From Aquificota bacterium (lineage in GTDB: Bacteria; Aquificota; Aquificia; Aquificales; Hydrogenothermaceae): a stretch of 17,667 bases of DNA. A program made the position numbers and the translations under genes. The stretch covers positions 1 through 17,667 of the forward strand of contig JAADEU010000122.1 of the NCBI GenBank assembly GCA_013153235.1, read 5' to 3'. This document shows, piece after piece, positions 14,281-17,667 of this stretch (position 1 is its first letter; each line of letters begins with the position of its first letter). Under the pieces are notes generated by a model, which had not been told where the DNA came from, searched no databases, and worked only from the letters and a program-made list of their open reading frames with translations.

Positions 14281-14517
14281 ATGGAGCAGTTTCTTTACAG
14301 TTTATCAGTGGCAGAGAGGATTGTAAATAAACCCCTTGAGCAGTGTGACCCTTATTCTGCATTTGGTGTGTTCTGTAACGCCAACGGTCTTATTGAGGGT
14401 TTTCTGATAATTGCAGGGGTTATTGTTATGGTTGCAGGGACTCTCCTCTTTGTTAAGAAAAATCAGGAAGCCAACCAGGAAAAACACAGGGAAAAGTACA
14501 GCAAGTATACTCAGTGA
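14281..14517 (+). CDS. Small single-pass membrane protein with a cysteine pair
   Basis: 78 residues from the ATG at 14281. AAAAGGG lies about 9 nt upstream, and an in-frame TTG/GTG extension to 14233 is less likely. The N-terminal region (1-37) carries C22 and C32 in EQCDPYSAFGVFCNANG. A membrane helix follows (about 38-58, GFLIIAGVIVMVAGTLLFV). The tail KKNQEANQEKHREKYSKYTQ is basic, which by the positive-inside rule puts the C-terminus in the cytoplasm and the cysteines in the periplasm. I do not recognise the family. It lies next to two periplasmic cytochrome c genes, so a redox or assembly partner is conceivable but unproven. It overlaps the downstream cytochrome gene tail to tail by 7 nt. 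Confidence 0.65.
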   Translation: MEQFLYSLSVAERIVNKPLEQCDPYSAFGVFCNANGLIEGFLIIAGVIVMVAGTLLFVKKNQEANQEKHREKYSKYTQ

Positions 14518-14894
14518 AACTGAAACTCATCATCAAGTATATCATCAACTGACGGCTGGTTTTCCTCTTTTTTGGTTTCCAGCTCTTTGATAGAATCAAT
14601 CAGAACGTACTTTGCAAGGGCTTTTGCCTCTTCCATGGATATGTTGTAAGGGGGCATATAGGCCATTCCAGGCCAGTTTTCAGGTTTTGGTTTTATTATA
14701 AGACGGGCAACCTTTTCAACTGCTTTTTCACTCTGGCCGTATCTTCTGGATATCTCAAGGAATGAAGGACCAACAACCCTTCTATCAGGTGCGTGGCATG
14801 ACGAACAGTTGTATTTGTGGAAAAGCTCCTTACCATCCAGTGGAAATGCAGGTAAAGCTATTAAAAGGGATAAAAGACAGTGGGTAATCCTCAT
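14511..14894 (-). CDS. Periplasmic monohaem cytochrome c with acidic tail
   Basis: 127 residues from the ATG at 14894. A TTG frame extends 10 codons further up, but it lies inside a hairpin. The signal peptide is about residues 1-18 (MRITHCLLSLLIALPAFP). The haem site is CSSCH (30-34), and the likely axial methionine is M80 in GMAYMPPY. VGPSF (41-45) is typical of class I cytochromes c. After the cytochrome fold the chain continues about 25 residues with a Glu/Asp-rich tail (KKEENQPSVDDILDDEFQFH), which is unusual and could dock a partner. It is a single-electron carrier in the periplasm. Only a weak ribosome site (AAAAG) precedes the ATG, right after the hairpin at 14904-14922, so expression is probably lower than that of the upstream cytochrome. 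Confidence 0.9.
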   Translation of the reverse strand: MRITHCLLSLLIALPAFPLDGKELFHKYNCSSCHAPDRRVVGPSFLEISRRYGQSEKAVEKVARLIIKPKPENWPGMAYMPPYNISMEEAKALAKYVLIDSIKELETKKEENQPSVDDILDDEFQFH

Positions 14895-14903
14895 CTTTTG
14901 AAA

Positions 14904-14922
14904 GCCCCCTGAAAGAGGGGGC
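14904..14922 (-). terminator. Hairpin between the two cytochrome genes (partial terminator or attenuator)
   Basis: Read on the minus strand: GCCCCC, loop TCTTTCA, GGGGGC, then only TTTC. It starts 11 nt after the cytochrome c-552 stop and ends 9 nt before the next ATG. The short T-run makes it a leaky terminator or a 3'-end stabiliser that could also hide the weak ribosome site of the next gene. Confidence 0.5.
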
Positions 14923-14933
14923 AAAAGGTGTAA

Positions 14934-15257
14934 TTAGTGCTTCATCATAAATTCAGCCATAGCTTTGAGTTCTTCGTCAGACATGTTCTTTGTAGCGTTG
15001 AGCTGAGGCTTCATGATTCCGAACTTAGCAGGGTCAACTATTGGCTTTGCCTCACCTTTGAGGAATTTAATTAATTCAGCTTCTTTTCCTTTGTAAGCCT
15101 GAGCAATCTTCTTGAGGGATGGTCCTACAGTGTCAACATTGGCCTGGTGACATGCAGCACATCCTTTTGATTTGAAGAGTGCTCCCCCGTCTACAGCCAT
15201 TGCACCTGTAACAGAGATTGCAAGGCCGAGAACTGCAGTAGCGATAACTTTCTTCAT
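14934..15257 (-). CDS. Periplasmic cytochrome c-552-like class I cytochrome
   Basis: 107 residues from the ATG at 15257, preceded by GGAGG 8 nt upstream. The signal peptide is clear (MKKVIATAVLGLAISVTGAMA, cleavage after AMA at residue 21). The mature protein is about 86 residues, the size of Hydrogenobacter/Aquifex c-552 proteins. The haem site is CAACH (33-37), and the axial methionine is probably M82 in FGIMKPQL. VGPSLKKIAQAYKGK and a C-terminal SDEELKAMAEFMM helix complete the fold. It carries electrons in the periplasm, for example towards an oxidase. It has its own good promoter, and the next cytochrome gene follows after a hairpin, so the pair may be made in unequal amounts. Confidence 0.95.
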   Translation of the reverse strand: MKKVIATAVLGLAISVTGAMAVDGGALFKSKGCAACHQANVDTVGPSLKKIAQAYKGKEAELIKFLKGEAKPIVDPAKFGIMKPQLNATKNMSDEELKAMAEFMMKH

Positions 15258-15300
15258 CTGTCTAACCTCCGTGTAGTTATTGGTTATTACACAATTCATT

Positions 15301-15329
15301 AATATATACTATGATTGTATTTTTAACAA
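15301..15329 (-). promoter_or_regulatory. Promoter of the cytochrome c pair
   Basis: Minus strand: TTGTTA at 15329-15324 and TATATT at 15306-15301 with exactly 17 nt between. Transcription would start near 15294, giving a leader of about 37 nt with GGAGG at its end. Confidence 0.65.
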
Positions 15330-15386
15330 CTTTTATAACCCGCTTTTATGTTCTAAATCATATTTCTGTAGAATTTCGGATATATG

Positions 15387-15409
15387 AATTTGAGACTGAA
15401 GCTCAATTT
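15387..15409. repeat. Small inverted repeat in the cytochrome-hemE intergenic region
   Basis: TTGAG (15390-15394) and CTCAA (15402-15406) flank a 7-nt spacer, with flanking A/T pairs giving a longer imperfect stem. It lies between the two divergent promoters and could be an operator. The rest of the 234-nt gap (15258-15491) shows only A/T-rich promoter sequence, with no small gene or tRNA. Confidence 0.25.
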
Positions 15410-15461
15410 TCTATTTATTCATACTAAATATATTTTTGTTCTTAAAAAATCTCCTGTAAGC

Positions 15462-15470
15462 TGATATAAT
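15462..15470 (+). promoter_or_regulatory. Extended -10 promoter of hemE
   Basis: TGA followed by TATAAT (15465-15470) is an extended -10 element, 21 nt before the ATG, so the leader is only about 15 nt and is mostly the AAGGAG ribosome site. The -35 (TTAAAA) is weak, as is usual for extended -10 promoters. Confidence 0.6.
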
Positions 15471-15491
15471 TTTTCAAAAAAAGGAGAAAAG

Positions 15492-16532
15492 ATGAAGGAC
15501 CTGAAAAATGACCTTTTTTTGAGGGCATGCCACAGACAGCCTGTTGAGAGAACCCCGATATGGCTTATGAGACAGGCAGGCAGGTATATGCCTGAGTACA
15601 GGGCTCTGAGGGAAAAGGCCGGGGGGTTTGTAACATTTTACAAGGATGTGAAACTGTCTGTGGAGGCTACAATTCTTCCCCGGAAACTCCTTGGTGTTGA
15701 TGCATCAATCATTTTTTCCGATATACTCACACCCCTTGAATCAATAGGGATGAAATTTGAGTTCAGGGAAGGTGAAGGTCCTGTATTTTTCAATCCAATC
15801 CAGAGTCCTGATGACATTCTGAAGCTCAGGCCATTTAATAGACAGGATGTTTACTATGTTGGTGAGATTATAAAAGGCGTAAATCAGGCACTAAACAGGG
15901 AGATTCCCACGATAGGTTTTTGTGGTGCACCCTTTACACTGGCCGCATATATGATAGAGGGCAGAACTTCCAGGGATTTTAAAAAGGCAAAGGCATTTAT
16001 GTACAACCATCCTGATGCCTTTAAGGAGCTCCTTGATAAGCTTGCAGATATGCTTATAGACTACCTTAACTTCCAGATTGAAAGCGGTGCAGATGCAGTC
16101 CAGATTTTTGACAGCTGGGGGGGATACCTGTCACCTGATGATTACAGGGAGTTTGCCCTGCCTCCAATAAAGAAAATCATTAAAGGTCTGAAAAGGGACT
16201 ACCAGCCGGTTATACACTTTACCAAAGGGGTGGCGGGATTTTTTGATGATATGATAACCTCAGAGGCCGATGTTTATGGCGTTGACTGGATGATAGACCT
16301 TTCCGTGGTGAAGGAAAAACTCGCCGGCAGGGCTGCAGCCCAGGGGAATCTTGACCCGGTTGTCCTTTATGCAGATAAAGATGTGATAAAACAGAAAGCG
16401 GTGGATATACTGAATAAATGGGGTAAGGATACAGGTCATATTTTTAACCTTGGACACGGACTGATGCCAGATATGGAGGTTGAAAAGGTCAGATATCTGG
16501 TTAAGGTTGTTCAGGAGGAAAGCGTCAGGTAG
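15492..16532 (+). CDS. hemE: HemE, uroporphyrinogen decarboxylase
   Basis: 346 residues, full length. It decarboxylates the four acetate chains of uroporphyrinogen III to coproporphyrinogen III in the cytoplasm, without cofactor. Signatures are RTPIWLMRQAGRYMPEYR near residues 20-37, catalytic D77 in IIFSDILTP, IGFCGAPFTLAAYMIEG, DSWGGYLSPDDY, HFTKGVAGF, AAAQGNLDP and the C-terminal FNLGHG with the conserved His. AAGGAG lies 7 nt before the ATG. Haem supply fits the two cytochrome c genes transcribed away from it across the same intergenic region. Its stop codon lies inside a hairpin shared with the convergent GGDEF gene. Confidence 0.98.
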   Translation: MKDLKNDLFLRACHRQPVERTPIWLMRQAGRYMPEYRALREKAGGFVTFYKDVKLSVEATILPRKLLGVDASIIFSDILTPLESIGMKFEFREGEGPVFFNPIQSPDDILKLRPFNRQDVYYVGEIIKGVNQALNREIPTIGFCGAPFTLAAYMIEGRTSRDFKKAKAFMYNHPDAFKELLDKLADMLIDYLNFQIESGADAVQIFDSWGGYLSPDDYREFALPPIKKIIKGLKRDYQPVIHFTKGVAGFFDDMITSEADVYGVDWMIDLSVVKEKLAGRAAAQGNLDPVVLYADKDVIKQKAVDILNKWGKDTGHIFNLGHGLMPDMEVEKVRYLVKVVQEESVR

Positions 16533-16549
16533 CCTTCAGGTGGCTACCT
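16527..16549. terminator. Bidirectional hairpin at the hemE/GGDEF convergence
   Basis: AGGTAGCC (16527-16534) and GGCTACCT (16542-16549) form a perfect 8-bp stem with a 7-nt loop. It contains the hemE stop codon and the last codons of the GGDEF gene. No T-run follows on either strand, so it may slow or protect transcripts rather than end them alone. Confidence 0.45.
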
Positions 16550-17667
16550 CTTCCATATTCCTGGAGAAGGTATCTATAACAACCCTGTTTTTTCCGGCTT
16601 TTTTTGCCCTGTACATTAATTTGTCTGCATAGTTAATCACATCTGAAAGGGGTACAAAGTACCTCTCTTTTACGACTACACCACCGATACTGACAGTCAC
16701 ATTTATGGTTTTGCCATCGATTTTTATTTTTTCCTCCTCAACTTTTTTTCTGAGTTTTTCAAGGAGTTTTTCAAATCCCCTTTCGTTTGTAGCAGGAACT
16801 ATGACAACAAACTCCTCCCCTCCGTATCTGAACAGATAGTCGGATTTTCTCAGAACCTTCTTGAGGATTTTTGCTATTGTTCTGAGAACCATATCCCCAA
16901 CATCGTGACCGTATGTGTCATTTATTTTCTTGAAGTTATCTATGTCCAGAAATGCAACCCCAAATGGCTCCCCTGTGATAAGGGACAGCTCCATAACATT
17001 GATGTAAATATCTTCAAGAACCCTTCTTGTGAGAAGGTCAGTAAGGGGGTCCCTCTGTAGCTCAGAAATCTCCTCGGATAGAAGGAAGGCAAGGAGCCCT
17101 GACAGAAACAGCAGATTTGTTTTTACCAGATAGTTATACTCGTTTACCAGAAGGACGTATTTTTCCTCCTCTTTGAGGGAGATTATATTCTCGGCAATAT
17201 GGTGGAGCTCCCTGTGGAGCTTTATCAACCTGTCCACTATCTCAGGGTTTCTGTGTCGGACCTCTTCCAGCCACTGCCCCATATCGCATTTGTCCGGGTC
17301 AAGCTCAACATCTATTGTATCTGTGTCCTCTGCAAGGAATTCAAGGATTTTTTCTTTCCATAGGATGTGTCTGTCTATAATGTCTTTTATTTTTATTGTC
17401 TTCTGGCGGAAGTTTGATTCTATAAACTCTTTAAGAAAAACCTTTTCCCTGTTTACATATTCCTTTATGTACCCGACGGCTGTGTAGTTTCTAACCACAT
17501 CAAAAAATTTACTGCTTTCAAAAAATGTTTTTTCAAGGTCTGTGAGTTTGCATTTGAATATCTCCTTGACAAATAGCAGTTCAAGGTAGTTTATTGTTTC
17601 CACAAAGAGGGAAAAATCTATATCCATATTTTCATGTTTGATTCCAAGTCTTATAAGCTCCTGTCTG
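16536..17667 (-). CDS. Diguanylate cyclase with CZB zinc domain; N-terminus off the right edge
   Basis: At least 376 residues. An ATG at 17627 would give 363, but it has no ribosome site and the frame stays open to the window edge (RQELIRLGIKHEN before that Met), so the gene probably starts outside. Numbering here is from that Met. A helical stretch 1-80 is followed by a CZB (chemoreceptor zinc-binding) domain: H87xxW, C114 in DKCDMGQWL, H138 and H142, the expected 3-His/1-Cys site. The GGDEF domain follows with DIDNFKKINDTYGH, active site RYGGEEF (267-273) and inhibitory RxxD (R260-D263), so it should make c-di-GMP and be product-inhibited. E. coli DgcZ, a zinc-inhibited cyclase, has CZB-GGDEF. 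The edge residues resemble the proximal-His region of globin sensors as in DosC. Confidence 0.9.
   Translation of the reverse strand, partial: RQELIRLGIKHENMDIDFSLFVETINYLELLFVKEIFKCKLTDLEKTFFESSKFFDVVRNYTAVGYIKEYVNREKVFLKEFIESNFRQKTIKIKDIIDRHILWKEKILEFLAEDTDTIDVELDPDKCDMGQWLEEVRHRNPEIVDRLIKLHRELHHIAENIISLKEEEKYVLLVNEYNYLVKTNLLFLSGLLAFLLSEEISELQRDPLTDLLTRRVLEDIYINVMELSLITGEPFGVAFLDIDNFKKINDTYGHDVGDMVLRTIAKILKKVLRKSDYLFRYGGEEFVVIVPATNERGFEKLLEKLRKKVEEEKIKIDGKTINVTVSIGGVVVKERYFVPLSDVINYADKLMYRAKKAGKNRVVIDTFSRNMEEVAT

Noticed and set aside
15258..15491. Gap searched for a small gene, tRNA or regulatory RNA
   Set aside because: Only two promoters and a weak inverted repeat are visible. There is no start with a ribosome site and no cloverleaf-like pattern.
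1..17667. CRISPR array, insertion sequence, prophage or integrated element
   Set aside because: No regularly spaced repeats, transposase or integrase motifs, or terminal inverted repeats are seen. Base composition and codon use look uniform, and nearly all genes are housekeeping or conserved families.

Overview
The window looks like a chromosomal stretch from a thermophilic, chemolithoautotrophic member of the Aquificota, most likely Hydrogenothermaceae (Persephonella-like). This is inferred, not searched. The reasons are: an exported alpha-carbonic anhydrase of the kind known from Persephonella and Sulfurihydrogenibium, a two-repeat DUF507 protein, small periplasmic class I cytochromes c, AT-rich DNA with AGA/AGG and ATA codons, strong AGGAGG ribosome sites, and very tight gene packing. 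No tRNA, rRNA, CRISPR array, insertion sequence or att site is visible.

Layout. Bases 1-126 (minus) hold the start of truD, divergent from a plus-strand run at 197-4856: DUF507 protein, GalT-family nucleotidyltransferase, exported carbonic anhydrase, terminator, dimeric dUTPase, membrane-anchored SDH/Clp-fold serine protease and DUF502 membrane protein. Convergent to this is a minus-strand run (9736 down to 4843): a PTR1/FolM-like SDR, a metallo-beta-lactamase-fold protein, ThiO, a class I aminotransferase, a small protein resembling a SpoA (FliN-type) domain, and FolD. Four of these genes overlap end to end.

From 9801 to 12502 (plus) lies the most distinctive locus. It holds a DamX-like protein (degenerate AAA domain, TM segment, SPOR), an ExeA-like protein with an intact AAA+ domain (TM segment, SH3b), and a small roadblock/LC7-like protein, all overlapping. 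It reads as a cytoplasm-to-peptidoglycan device. Then follow lipA (minus), yjbQ (plus), an exported unknown protein (minus), a one-TM small protein (plus), two periplasmic cytochromes c (minus), hemE (plus), and a diguanylate cyclase (minus) that runs off the right edge. The cyclase has a zinc-binding CZB domain and, in the residues entering from the edge, what looks like the end of a globin sensor.

Functional themes are one-carbon/folate and cofactor metabolism (FolD, PTR1-like SDR, ThiO, YjbQ, LipA, HemE), periplasmic electron transfer and CO2 hydration, and envelope or c-di-GMP control. All five convergent pairs overlap or lie within 3 nt of each other, so intergenic space is almost absent outside the divergent promoter regions.
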